A DNA stretch of 64,000 bases, taken from NCBI GenBank assembly GCA_028023455.1, contig JAQFVV010006245.1, forward strand, positions 7,271,331 to 7,335,330, written 5' to 3'. Positions 38,702 through 47,844 of this stretch are shown here, one piece after another. Under the pieces are notes generated by a model. It was not told the origin of the DNA, ran no database searches, and worked only from the letters and a program-made list of their open reading frames with translations. How positions within the stretch are numbered: position 1 is the first letter of the stretch; each line of letters starts with the position of its first letter. This DNA comes from Epiperipatus broadwayi. Lineage: Eukaryota > Onychophora > Udeonychophora > Euonychophora > Peripatidae. Both the position numbers and the translations under genes were made by a program.

Positions 38702-39172
38702 CCATTTTAATAACAGTTATGTGCTAGCATAAGAAATAGTGATCATGTGATGTTTAGTTGTTTAACACCAATTCTGCCAAATAGTATAGCAGTGGCTATG
38801 GTTGTTAATGAACCAAAGACACCAAAATGTATGGGTACTGAACTGGGTTCAGACTCATATGACTATATAAGCTATTGAGCTTAGATTAAAAATATTATTA
38901 TGTTTTCAATTTGACTCTCATAGTTTTGTAGTTAAGTATAGATAAAAGGTGGCTGCTGGAGGGTTGCATTAGATCCTGAGATCTAAGTACAGTGCTCTCA
39001 GATTCAAAGCTCCTCACTGATGAAGGCCACAAGCCAAAAACTAGTCTGGGGATATTGGATGAATATGCACTAGATGGGGATTTTATGCACAAGCTTTTTG
39101 GCATCCATTGATTTTTCTGGTTGGCACCAAGTGACACTATGTATGGAGAGTTTTGCCTGTTTTAATTTAATA
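38702..39172 (-). repeat. 450-bp repeat family, locus 2 inverted half
   Basis: Reverse-complement copy of the module, running from 'ttttaataacagttatgtg' to 'gagttttgcctgtttt'. With 38029-38700 it forms a large imperfect palindrome turning at ~38701. Confidence 0.85.
39011..39052 (+). ncRNA. Hammerhead-like ribozyme motif, best stem I in the 450-bp family
   Basis: Plus strand: stem I TCCTCA, intact core CTGATGA, A, stem II GGC-CACAA-GCC, A, then AAA-AC where GAA-AC is expected, stem III AC-TA-GT, cleavage base C, and stem I partner TGGGGA. Stem I pairs over 6 bp with one G-U. The only core defect is G12 to A. Other copies keep GAAAC, so the family ancestor probably had every core element at once. 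The minimal stem III is typical of hammerheads in animal satellite repeats and retrozymes, which work best as dimers; ACTAGT is self-complementary. Confidence 0.6.
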
Positions 39173-39687
39173 GATATGGAAAAGAAGATGGGGAAAATAT
39201 GAAAAATATTCAATAGTCCTGGCAAATAATGTAGAAAAAAATTAATCTACAAGATTATATAAGAAATATCATTTAAGGATTTTCCTTATTCTAACTTCAA
39301 TTTAAAATCAAAACTATTGCTATTAATTAAATAGGATTTAATATAAGTTATTCATCTTTCTAGTTATAAAACTATACTAATGTATTATAAAGCATTTGAA
39401 TATATGTAGACATTAAATTACATACAAGAATAAATAATTCTTCAATAGGTAACAAGATTAGATTCAGTAATTACATCTTGCTTCACTATGATCATGCACT
39501 AAACGATTCAGTAATTTTTAACAAGGAGTAATAAAATTAAATAATTTGATTAAGTTTATATTTGTAGCTTTTAAAATTGATATAAGACAGTCTTATAATG
39601 AGAAATTTGAGCATCAGGAAAATGAATAATAAAAAAGTATATATATATATATAAACATTACAAGCATAAAGCTAAACTAGTCAATAT
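39173..39687. other. AT-rich intergenic DNA
   Basis: No features; a short AT run precedes the hairpin. Confidence 0.5.
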
Positions 39688-40153
39688 AAAATCAAAACTA
39701 CCCCAAATCCAAAATTAAACCAGACCAGCATAAAAATAATATTAAAACACAACCTAAGGTTTTACTGCTACAAGCAGATTTCTCAAGTGTAAAGAACTAC
39801 CAAAAACTACACAATATATATAACATTAAAAACTACCCACAAATCCATTCACTTCCCATCCACCCTTAATATTAAAAGAACTCCTAAATAAGTTAATTGC
39901 TTCAGAAAGAGTCTTTATTATTGAAAATTTGTTATTCTGAAGCAATTAACTTATTTAGGAGTTCTTTTAATATTAAGGGTGGATGGGAAGTGAATAGATT
40001 TGTGGGTAGTTTTTAATGTTATATATATTGTGTAGTTTTTGGTAGTTCTTTACACTTGAGAAATCTTCTTGTAGCAGTGAAACCTTAGGTTGTGTTTTAA
40101 TATTATTTTTATGCTGGTCTGGTTTAATTTTGGATTTGGGGTAGTTTTGATTT
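39688..40153. repeat. Near-perfect hairpin, ~220-bp arms, 26-nt loop
   Basis: 39688-39908 is the reverse complement of 39934-40153 with only a few differences, such as 'ctacaagcagatttc' against its partner at ~40062. (AT)n runs flank both sides. No coding content. Such arm identity implies recent origin or gene conversion. As RNA it would make a ~220-bp duplex. It could be a foldback MITE, but a target duplication is hidden by the AT runs. Confidence 0.9.
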
Positions 40154-40715
40154 GATATATATATATATAATTATTCATGTGAATGAACTAAAAAGAAAAA
40201 AAAATTTCTTTAGCTTTCACAATATTCTTGGTATGTGACCCAAAATACTCATATTCAAAATATTTTTAGATTGTATATAAATATGCATAACTCATACTTT
40301 TATTTTGGGTTTCATAATATGTATTAATCCTGCAAATGCTGAAGAAAATTTATTATTTATTTTTTAATGCATTTATGTGATTAAAAAATAACAGCCTATA
40401 TAATAAATTTTCATCAAGTTCAAATGTAATGATAAAGTGAATTTATTTAAATTTTATTTTGAAAATGTTGCACTTTGAAAATAATAAATAAAATTGCATA
40501 CATTTTCATTAAATCATTATTTTAAATTATAACGAGGGCTGCTAGATCTGCTAGCTTCAATATTATTTATAAAACTAAACATTTAAATTTTTTCTTACTT
40601 TTTGGCTAAAATTGTTGCTAAGTCTAAAAAATGTATTATTAATGGGAATAAATATAAAATACAATACCCGTTATAAAATATATATATAAGAAAAAACAAA
40701 AATTGATGGTAAATA
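40154..40715. other. AT-rich intergenic DNA
   Basis: No features recognised. Confidence 0.5.
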
Positions 40716-40749
40716 CAATATTATATTATAGTCTAAATTATTTTGTAGC

Positions 40750-40778
40750 GCTTTTGATTACATGGTAATCCTTGTCAG
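40750..40778 (-). ncRNA. Hammerhead-like motif at left end of PLE (decayed)
   Basis: Minus strand: CTGACAA, G, stem II GATTAC-CAT-GTAATC (6 bp, perfect), then AAAAGC where GAAA is expected. It is the inverted counterpart of 41454-41482; together the two copies supply every core element. Confidence 0.55.
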
Positions 40779-40967
40779 CTTTAACTGAATTTCAAATTTT
40801 TAAAACTTAATGTTACGTATATTTCCATAAGCTAATAAACTTTTAAAGATTGGTTATGATAAAACCAAATCTTGCATATAGTAAATTCATTTAATAAGAA
40901 GAAAAATGTTTACAATGTTACTTTAGATAATAAAAAATGGATATCTATGCCATTTATAAATAACATG

Positions 40968-41425
40968 CAATCTAAATGAATTAAGAATGTATTTAAAGAA
41001 AAGTATAATATTTCATTTTGTGTTCCTCCAAATGTTAATCGATTGATTAATAATTCTAAGAGTGTAATTCCTAAATTGCAAAGAAGTAATATAATTTATC
41101 AAATTTCATGTGGATATCAGAAATTTTACATTGGTGAATCGAGATGTTCTGTGGAAAAAAGATTGAAGGAGCATCAATTATTATATAATCGAATTAAAAA
41201 TAATGTAAATAGTCAATTTAATACAGCTTCAGTATTTTTTGACCATGACAAACTTGCAATTATAAGTTTACATTTAATAGTAATGAAATAAAAATATTAA
41301 TGGAAGAAAGAAATCATAAAAAGAGAAAAATTAAAGAGGCAATATTAATTGATAAATATAAGAATGATGTAATTAATAGGCAAGCTGCAAATATGGCCAT
41401 ACACAGCTTATGGAAATATACATAA
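40968..41425 (+). pseudogene. GIY-YIG endonuclease domain of PLE, frameshifted
   Basis: From ~40970 the frame reads ...ISFCVPPNVNRLINNSK, then NIIYQISCG..KFYIGESRCSVEKRLKEHQL. FCVPPN upstream is typical of the PLE linker, IIYQI/FYIGE is the GIY-YIG signature, and the Arg of EKRLKEH falls at the usual catalytic site. The frame stops at 41291; coding potential resumes in another frame (ILMEERNHKKRKIKEAIL.. NRQ) to ~41425, so at least one frameshift lies near 41250-41290. No ATG precedes the domain. In PLEs this domain nicks target DNA for insertion. Not functional here. Confidence 0.75.
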
Positions 41426-41453
41426 TATTAAAAAATTTGAAATTCAGTTACAG

Positions 41454-41482
41454 CTGATGAGGATTACCACATAATTGAAAGC
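41454..41482 (+). ncRNA. Hammerhead-like motif at right end of PLE
   Basis: Intact CTGATGA core, one G, stem II GATTA-CCACA-TAATT (one G-U pair), then GAAA followed by GC. It lies 30 bp after the end of the GIY-YIG coding remnant, on the same strand, exactly where PLEs carry hammerheads. Outer stems are too diverged to judge activity. Confidence 0.6.
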
Positions 41483-41533
41483 ACTACAAAATAATTTAGT
41501 CTACAATATAATATTATATTTACTGTTAATTTT

Positions 41534-41535
<2 letters not shown>

Positions 41536-41586
<51 letters not shown>
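41536..41586. repeat. (TA)n microsatellite
   Basis: About 25 TA units directly after the PLE relic; the YIYIYI frame through it is spurious. Confidence 0.95.
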
Positions 41587-41590
<4 letters not shown>

Positions 41591-41672
41591 CAATTGTGTT
41601 TGAAGAAACACTTATTTTTAGAGTTTTTAGTCCCAAGTAAATACAAATGTTTGTTATAAAAATTATATATAT
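41583..41672 (-). repeat. ~90-bp repeat, copy 1 of 3
   Basis: Its reverse complement occurs at 42779-42864 and again, diverged, at 42960-43045. Shared landmarks: 'aacaaac', 'tttttattta', 'ctctaaaaataa', 'gtttcttcaaacacaattg' (in the orientation of copy 2). AT runs adjoin copies 1 and 2. Confidence 0.8.
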
Positions 41673-42778
41673 ATATACACAAAGTTTCAGTTAGATTGGA
41701 AATTGGAAAATGTCTGAAAATTGAATGACAAGATTTTATGTAGATAAATGAAAAAAACAGAGTTATGTAAAACTGTATAAAAAACCATTCTCCAATATAA
41801 ATTCAATTTGACAAATATTATTTGAGTGATTTTTAATTTAAATTTAAAAAAACATTCAAGTGTATAAAATTTGAAATTAGCAATTCTAGAATTATTTTCT
41901 GGAATTCAAATTTGAAGATTAATAAATTGGTCATTTAAACACAGATTATTATTAGCACTGCTGAATTTTTTTGTTTAAATTTAGTGAGAATATTTTGATG
42001 TTTTTTTTTAAATTTAAGGTTATATTCTTTTTAAATAAACATTAATATCATTTATAAATTTAATAATGGTATTTTTGGTGGTTGTAAGAATATCTCAACT
42101 TGCATTTTCCCTATAGAGAAAAGTTCTTTTTGGCATGTTTATTTTTAAAACTAATATCAAAACAATTGTATTTATTAATATTAATAAAATTATAACATTT
42201 TTCTTTAGTAATTTACAGGTATTACTTTTTACCAAAATTATATTTTTAAACACTTTTGTTTAAGTCAGAATCTTTATTTGTTTGTTTCAAGATTTATTTG
42301 GATACAATTTTAAATTCAAGTTTTAATATATTTATATTCAATAGAATTTGTTTAAGTTATGTACATTTGTTATAAATCACTGGTAATGCAATATGACACT
42401 AGCATATTTTACATAGATTCTCTAATTACTTAGATTCATAGGGGATGTTGGATGAAATTTTAAATATTTTATATCATACTTTAAAAATATTGATATTACT
42501 TCATGTGGAGGATAATATACATATTTAAAAAAAAGCTTACATAAAAGATTTTTAGCATTCTTTTAAAAAAATAAAATATATTTTTTATTTATTTATAAAA
42601 CTTGACTTTTTTCTCCAAGAAAACAAAATTACATTGTAAATGATGTTTAATAGTAAGACATTACTTTCAAATATTGAACTGACATTGCAAATAATTTTAA
42701 AAAATATCCAATGCTAAAAGCTTAATATATATATATATATATATATATTAAGCTTAATATATATATATATATATATAT
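41673..42778. other. AT-rich DNA between inverted 90-bp repeats
   Basis: No gene seen. Two (AT)n runs joined by 'attaagcttaat' lie at 42724-42778, a perfect local palindrome. Confidence 0.6.
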
Positions 42779-42864
42779 AACTAATTTTTATAACAAACAT
42801 TTTTATTTACTTGGGACTAAAAACTCTAAAAATAATTGTTTCTTCAAACACAATTGCAGTTTTA
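42779..42864 (+). repeat. ~90-bp repeat, copy 2 of 3
   Basis: Near-identical to the reverse complement of 41583-41672. The two copies bracket ~1.1 kb. Confidence 0.8.
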
Positions 42865-42865
42865 T

Positions 42866-43045
42866 ATTAAACTTGAAATAAAAGTATAGGGAAACCAAAA
42901 ATTAATTAATTCAATCCGTACTTTTATTCCACCCCCTCCCATGCTTTTATTTCAAGTTAAATATAAAAATGTTAAATTATAGTTGTAGAAACAATTATTT
43001 TTAGAGTTGGCAAATAAAAACATTTGTTATAAAAAATTATATAGT
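42866..43045. repeat. Small foldback plus ~90-bp repeat copy 3
   Basis: 'aacttgaaataaaagtat' near 42870 is mirrored by 'atgcttttatttcaagtt' ending at 42959, enclosing a C-rich patch (ccaccccctccc). The third, inverted and most diverged copy of the 90-bp repeat follows. The block looks like one composite foldback element. Confidence 0.7.
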
Positions 43046-45048
43046 ATTTTCTAAAAGAAACTAAATTATGCTTTTAAATATTACTGAGATTTTCAAAAGC
43101 TGAAACCAAGTTGAGATAATTATATAAAATCAACATGACAACTTATATTCAATCATGTTAGCATTAAATTATGCACATTTTAATTGACTGAACTGAGACA
43201 TATTTTTAGTTATATTCTTCAACTAAGAACCCATCGGAATCCTTAGCTTTAAGTCCACCACTTCCATTGTAATGATTTTAAAAATAACTCTTTCAAAGAA
43301 AATTTTTTTTAATGAATTTTATTGTTTTGAAAAGTGCAGCAAAGAATCTTTTTTTTCTTATTAAAATTCGACATTATATATATAAATTATTTATAAATGC
43401 GTGGCTTCTTTTTAATTTGTATACATATTAAAAAGAATATTAATTAAATTTTTTATTTTTTGTCAAATAAAAGAACAACAAATTAAGTAAAGTTTTAAAA
43501 TTAAATACTAGCTGTCAGATAATAGTGTTATTATAAATAATTAACTGCTAAGTGGGCAAAACGTGTTAAAATAATGGAATTCTTTAAAGAGTAGTTAGTA
43601 ATCATTAATAAAATGGATTTTTTTTTTGTAAGAAATGTAAAAAGTGTTAATAAATAATTTTGCTTATTCATCGTATTTTTATCTTGCTAATGAAATATTA
43701 AGAAGAAGAATTCAAATTACAAATTAAAAATAATACTATATATTTTTACAATGTAAATTGCTAATAAATTCGGTGTTAGAAATAAATTATGAATAGAGAC
43801 CTTCGGAAAGAAAACTTTACAAGTTCTAAACAAAAGATCTGCTCGTGATATATAGACCTGATGAATGGAAAAGAATCTTTAAAAGAACTACCATCATATC
43901 TGCCATGATTGACAGAAGCAAAAAATATCATCCTTAAGCAGAATCACAAACTTTTTTTTATCACATTGGTTCTTTAATTTGCCCTTGATTGTCTTAAATC
44001 ACGAACGATCCTAGGAGCAGATATATACATTCAGAGTTTCTAAAAAAATTAAAAAACAAAAGCCAAAGCAAACAAAAATTTGGCATAGAAAAGAAACTAT
44101 ATTAGTTTTAAAACATTAATTGTTTAAAATATCCAATATTTATTATTATGCTTTGTTAGCAGTTGTTTAAAATAATAGTTTTAACAAAAAAATATGCTGA
44201 GCATTGTGAACCATCTATTTTTAAAACAGACTGGATTTAGACCAGGAGAAAACTTTTATAAAACAAGATATATCTTGGACAACTCACATTAAAAAGAAAT
44301 TTTATAATCAATTAAAACTGGTGCTACCTTTATTATTATAACATCATGTTTAAAAAAAATTGTTTCATTCTAAAAATCTTTGCAATCTTTATGTACTGCA
44401 AAATAAATATCTACAAAATGTATATATATATATAAATCTTAGTTTATTACTTTACATCATAGTATAATTTCGACTAACTGTTAGTCATATTCATAGCAAT
44501 AGTTGTCCAAAAAACTTGTGACTTTTATAAAAGAAAAAAAAAAACGAGTGTGTTTTGAATAGGATGTGGATAAGTCAATTTAAATGAGCCCTTTTTTGAT
44601 AGGGGGATGTAGGATTCTTTTTTGTTGATTTCATGTACATTATTGGCAATATGCTAGGATTTTTTAGCTTTTATTTAGTATCCTTTCTTTTGGAGAAAAC
44701 AATGCTGGCAGATATAGGTTTGAAGCTATGGCCAAGTTTAAACTCATATTTGTAGAAAATGGATTTGACTTTAGTATAAGTTTTAGCTCATATGTATTAG
44801 TATATGTGCTGTGTAATTCTCACAGAGAGATTGGCACATGATTTTTCATAACAAACTGTGTGTCCGCTTGTATTGTTGCATAGAACTTTGTATATAATTT
44901 GAATTGACAATAAGATAGGAGAAGAGATACATATTATTGGTATACTCAAAAATATCTTTTTTGCAGTGGCTTGCCATTTCTTTTTTACATATTCTCTATT
45001 AGATGTCAGAAGATATATTTTTTCACAAATATATACATAAAGTTATTA
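43046..45048. other. AT-rich intergenic DNA, nothing recognised
   Basis: Several CTGATGA-like words (for example near 43860) were checked and lack a hairpin plus GAAA. No gene. Confidence 0.5.
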
Positions 45049-45098
45049 AGATTTGAAATATAGTCATTCTTATAGCCTGGAGCTTAATTGTAAATATA

Positions 45099-45111
45099 GG
45101 GATTTGAACTC
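45099..45111 (-). promoter_or_regulatory. Pol III B-box-like sequence in the 470-bp family
   Basis: Minus strand GAGTTCAAATCCC, close to the B-box consensus GGTTCRANNCC. A weak A-box-like stretch (TAGTGCAGATAGTT) lies ~30 bp upstream. The same pair recurs at 45974-45986 and 46449-46461 on the plus strand. It suggests descent from a tRNA-like promoter; activity is unproven. Confidence 0.4.
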
Positions 45112-45196
45112 AGACTTTCAAGCAATATTTAACTATCTGCACTATTAAATACTACTGATACATATGACCATACACATGTAGAAAAGATAAAGAATC

Positions 45197-45240
45197 ACCA
45201 ATATACATATTTCACGCTGAACCAGCACTCATCAGTTGGT
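45197..45240 (-). ncRNA. Hammerhead-like ribozyme motif, 470-bp family (intact core)
   Basis: Minus strand: stem I ACCAA, core CTGATGA, stem II GTGCTG-GTT-CAGCGT (6 bp with two G-U), GAA, short stem III ATATGTAT, predicted cleavage base A, stem I partner TTGGT (5 bp). All core positions match the hammerhead consensus. Stem III would be only ~3 bp with a 2-nt loop in a monomer, so activity might need a dimer. It lies ~80 bp upstream (in element orientation) of the B-box-like sequence. Confidence 0.65.
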
Positions 45241-45672
45241 CTAGATTATCATCTCACACACACATATATAATCAGTGCTCAGTTTATATTAAAATAGCAA
45301 ATCTTTATACTTTAATGGACAGATTTCAATATACTCTAACCTCAAATTCTTCAGCTATCCATACCATTGAAAATCTGATGATAGAATGCCCAAATCCCAT
45401 GCTGATGCCAACATTGTTGTAATGCCCCAAGTTGACCTCAAGTCACTCTGACCTCTCATGTATAAGGCAGTATTCATTGAAATACATAGAAGAGGGATGG
45501 GCAGAATGCAGGCTTAATGTGTAAGATTTGAAATACAGGCATTCTTATACCCTTGAATGCAATTGTAAATATAAGGGATTTGAATTCAGACTTTCATGCA
45601 ACCTTCAATTATCCACACTATCTCATACTATTAATACACATGACCCCACACATGTAGAAAAGTTAAATAATC

Positions 45673-45716
45673 ACCAATATCCATATTTTGTGCTGAACCA
45701 TCACTTATCAATTGGT
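45673..45716 (-). ncRNA. Hammerhead-like motif, 470-bp family (decayed)
   Basis: Exactly 476 bp from the previous copy. Core TTGATAA and CAAAAT carry three or more changes at essential positions; stem II is weakened. A dead copy. Confidence 0.45.
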
Positions 45717-45778
45717 CAAAATTATCATCTCCAATACATTAAAGTATAAATATTTGCTATCTTAATATAAACTGAGCA

Positions 45779-45833
45779 ATATATATATATATATATATAT
45801 ATATCTCAGTATATATATATATATATATATATA
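45779..45833. repeat. (AT)n centre of the 470-bp palindrome
   Basis: Two AT runs joined by 'ctcagt' form the turning point between the inverted arms. Confidence 0.9.
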
Positions 45834-45849
45834 TAGGAGATGATAACTG

Positions 45850-45895
45850 GACTAAATGATGAGTAGTGCTGTTTTAGCATGAAATAAATTGATTA
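45850..45895 (+). ncRNA. Hammerhead-like motif, 470-bp family right arm, unit 1 (decayed)
   Basis: Core reads ATGATGA (first base changed); stem II is rearranged around GTGCT-GTTTT-AGCAT; GAAAT is kept. Probably inactive. Confidence 0.45.
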
Positions 45896-46319
45896 TTTAT
45901 CTTTTCTACATGTGTTGTTATGTGTATCAGTAATATAAGATAGTGTGGATAGTTGAAGATTGCTTGAAAGTCTGAGTTCAAATCCCCTATATTTACAATT
46001 AAGTTACAGGGTATAAGAATGCCTGTATTTCAAATCTTACACATTTAGCCTGCATTCTGCCCATCTCTCTTCTATGTATTTAAATGGATACTATCTTATA
46101 CATAAGTTGTCAGAATGACTTGAGGTCAACATGGCCATTACAACAATATTGGCATTAGTATGGGCTTTGGGCATTATAACATCAGAATTTCAATGGTATG
46201 GATGGCTGAAGAGTTGGAGATGAGAGTAGATTAAAGCCTTTCCATTAAAGTATAAAGATTTGCTATCTTAATAGAAACTGAGAAATGATTATATATATGT
46301 GTGGGAGATGATAATCTGG

Positions 46320-46363
46320 ACCAACTGAGGAGTGCTGGTTCAGCATGAAATATGTATATTGGT
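46320..46363 (+). ncRNA. Hammerhead-like ribozyme motif, 470-bp family right arm, unit 2
   Basis: Stem I ACCAA/TTGGT (5 bp), core CTGAGGA, stem II GTGCTG-GTT-CAGCAT (6 bp), GAA, ATATGTAT, cleavage base A. The only departure is at core position 7, which tolerates any base in hammerheads. With 45197-45240 this is the copy most likely to retain activity. Confidence 0.65.
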
Positions 46364-46477
46364 GCTTATTTATCTTTTCTACATGTGAGTGGTCATGTGT
46401 ATCAGTAGTATAAGATACTGTGGATGATTAAAGGTTGCTTAAAAATCTGAGTTCAAATCCCCTATATTATTAAATAA

Positions 46478-46940
46478 GCATTTATTTTATATAGCGCTAT
46501 GTTTATAATTGTAATACATTTAAAGATCAGCCTTTCAAGCTATTGTGCATGCACTTTTCACGAGTGTTAATAATAAATGAATACTTTCATTCCCAACATG
46601 AAATATAGTATTTATGAAAGAATAAAATGAATCCACTTATTCTTTCCAATCCAAATGCTTATATATGGGCAAATCTTAAGTACTGGAAATGAAAGTGTGA
46701 GGATAAACTACTAATTTTAGTGGTTTATCCTCATGCTTTCAGTTCCAGTACTTAAGATTTGCCCATATATAAGCATTTGGGTTGGAAAGAATAAGTGGAT
46801 TCATTTTATTCTTTCATAAATACTATATCTCATGTTGGGAATGAAAGTATTAATTTATTATTAACACTCGTGAAAAGCGCATGCACAATAGCTTGAAAGG
46901 CTGATCTTTAAATGTATTATAAAGTTATTAAATGGATTAT
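46478..46940. repeat. Long hairpin element, ~210-bp arms
   Basis: 46500-46712 and 46718-46930 are near-perfect reverse complements around a ~6-nt centre (ggataaac..agtggtttatcc). Landmarks: 'agcgctat', 'gatcagcctttcaagct', 'catgcacttttcacgag'. A single-arm relative lies at 28215-28315, so this is a dispersed family. It abuts the 470-bp palindrome directly. Confidence 0.9.
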
Positions 46941-47836
46941 GCTACCACTAACTCATGATATAGTTTTATCACTTAAGTAAGGCATACATAAATCAAAATC
47001 AACTTTCTTTGTGCTTAATCAAATCCTTTCAAACAATTTCAGAATTATCACATAAGAAATGGACTTCTCTATTTAAATCTATTTTTTACATCTTCCAGCA
47101 AATCCAGGTACATTTAAACTTCTTAGACAATACTACAATTTCACCAAAATTTTAGAAACATCCATGATCACTGCACATACCTGTTTTAGAACCAGAATTT
47201 AACAGCCTGTAACTTTTGTAATTGCTGGCAAACTATAAAATATCTTAATGACTGTTACATCTTTATTTACTCATATATATATATATATATATGTTGATAT
47301 GAAGATTTGGAAAGATTTTTTTAAAAAAACATTCTTAATCTAACATTTTTGCTATTGGTGGAATTTTAATGTTTTTTTCAAATCAGTGATTGTAGCGCCT
47401 CTACAACCATCTTTCTATCTTTTATCACCCAGTGGATGATTTGTGTGATCAAGTCAAAATGTTGGTACATCAATATTTAAATTTTTTAATATGGATGAAC
47501 CCACAAAATATGTCTTTTATATATATAGTAACAGAATTAAAGGACTCGATAAAATCATTAGTAAATTATTTTCCTGATTAGAATTTTTATAAATATTTTT
47601 ATAATGTTTTTAATAGTTATTAGTCATTCATATAAAATTGAAACATTCTAATAAATAAATTGTATTCTAACTACAGAAGATAGAGAAATTTATACTCATG
47701 TATATCATATGGACCTGGTAGTAGATACTTTACAAATAAATACAAATAGATTGTCTAATTTCAGAGTATGTATAAAAATTGAAGTGTATTTAAGACATAT
47801 ACAGGTTATTTCTTAACTCATGTTGTAAATGAATGA
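46941..47836. other. Intergenic DNA, no gene seen
   Basis: Somewhat less AT-biased at 46990-47240, but no domain was recognised in translation. Confidence 0.5.
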
Positions 47837-47844
47837 GTGTAGAT

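Larger units (their letters stand above)
40716..41520 (+). mobile_element. Relic of a Penelope-like element (PLE)
   Basis: A truncated GIY-YIG coding remnant lies between ~85-bp inverted terminal segments (40716-40801 and 41432-41520), each holding a hammerhead-like motif. This layout is characteristic of Penelope-like elements, which carry hammerhead ribozymes in their terminal repeats. The reverse-transcriptase part is missing. Confidence 0.7.
45049..45778 (-). repeat. 470-bp repeat family, left arm (1.5 units, minus)
   Basis: 'aagatttgaaata.a.gcattctta' opens units at 45049 and ~45524, about 475 bp apart, with the same order of landmarks ('gggatttga.ctcagactttca', 'acatgtagaaaag', 'caccaatat'). 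The second unit stops at an AT run. The arm is mirrored by 45834-46468. The frame at 45528 is repeat translation. Confidence 0.85.
45834..46468 (+). repeat. 470-bp repeat family, right arm (1.4 units, plus)
   Basis: Mirror image of 45049-45778. 'ggagatgataa.ctgga' opens units at 45837 and ~46307, ~470 bp apart. It ends at 'aatcccctatatt', where the next hairpin element starts. Confidence 0.85.

Noticed and set aside
38101-39137. Two similar 79-residue frames in opposite orientation (and relatives at 11652, 12105, 15702)
   Set aside because: Similarity reflects the inverted copies of the 450-bp repeat. Frames are not conserved among all copies and show no codon pattern.
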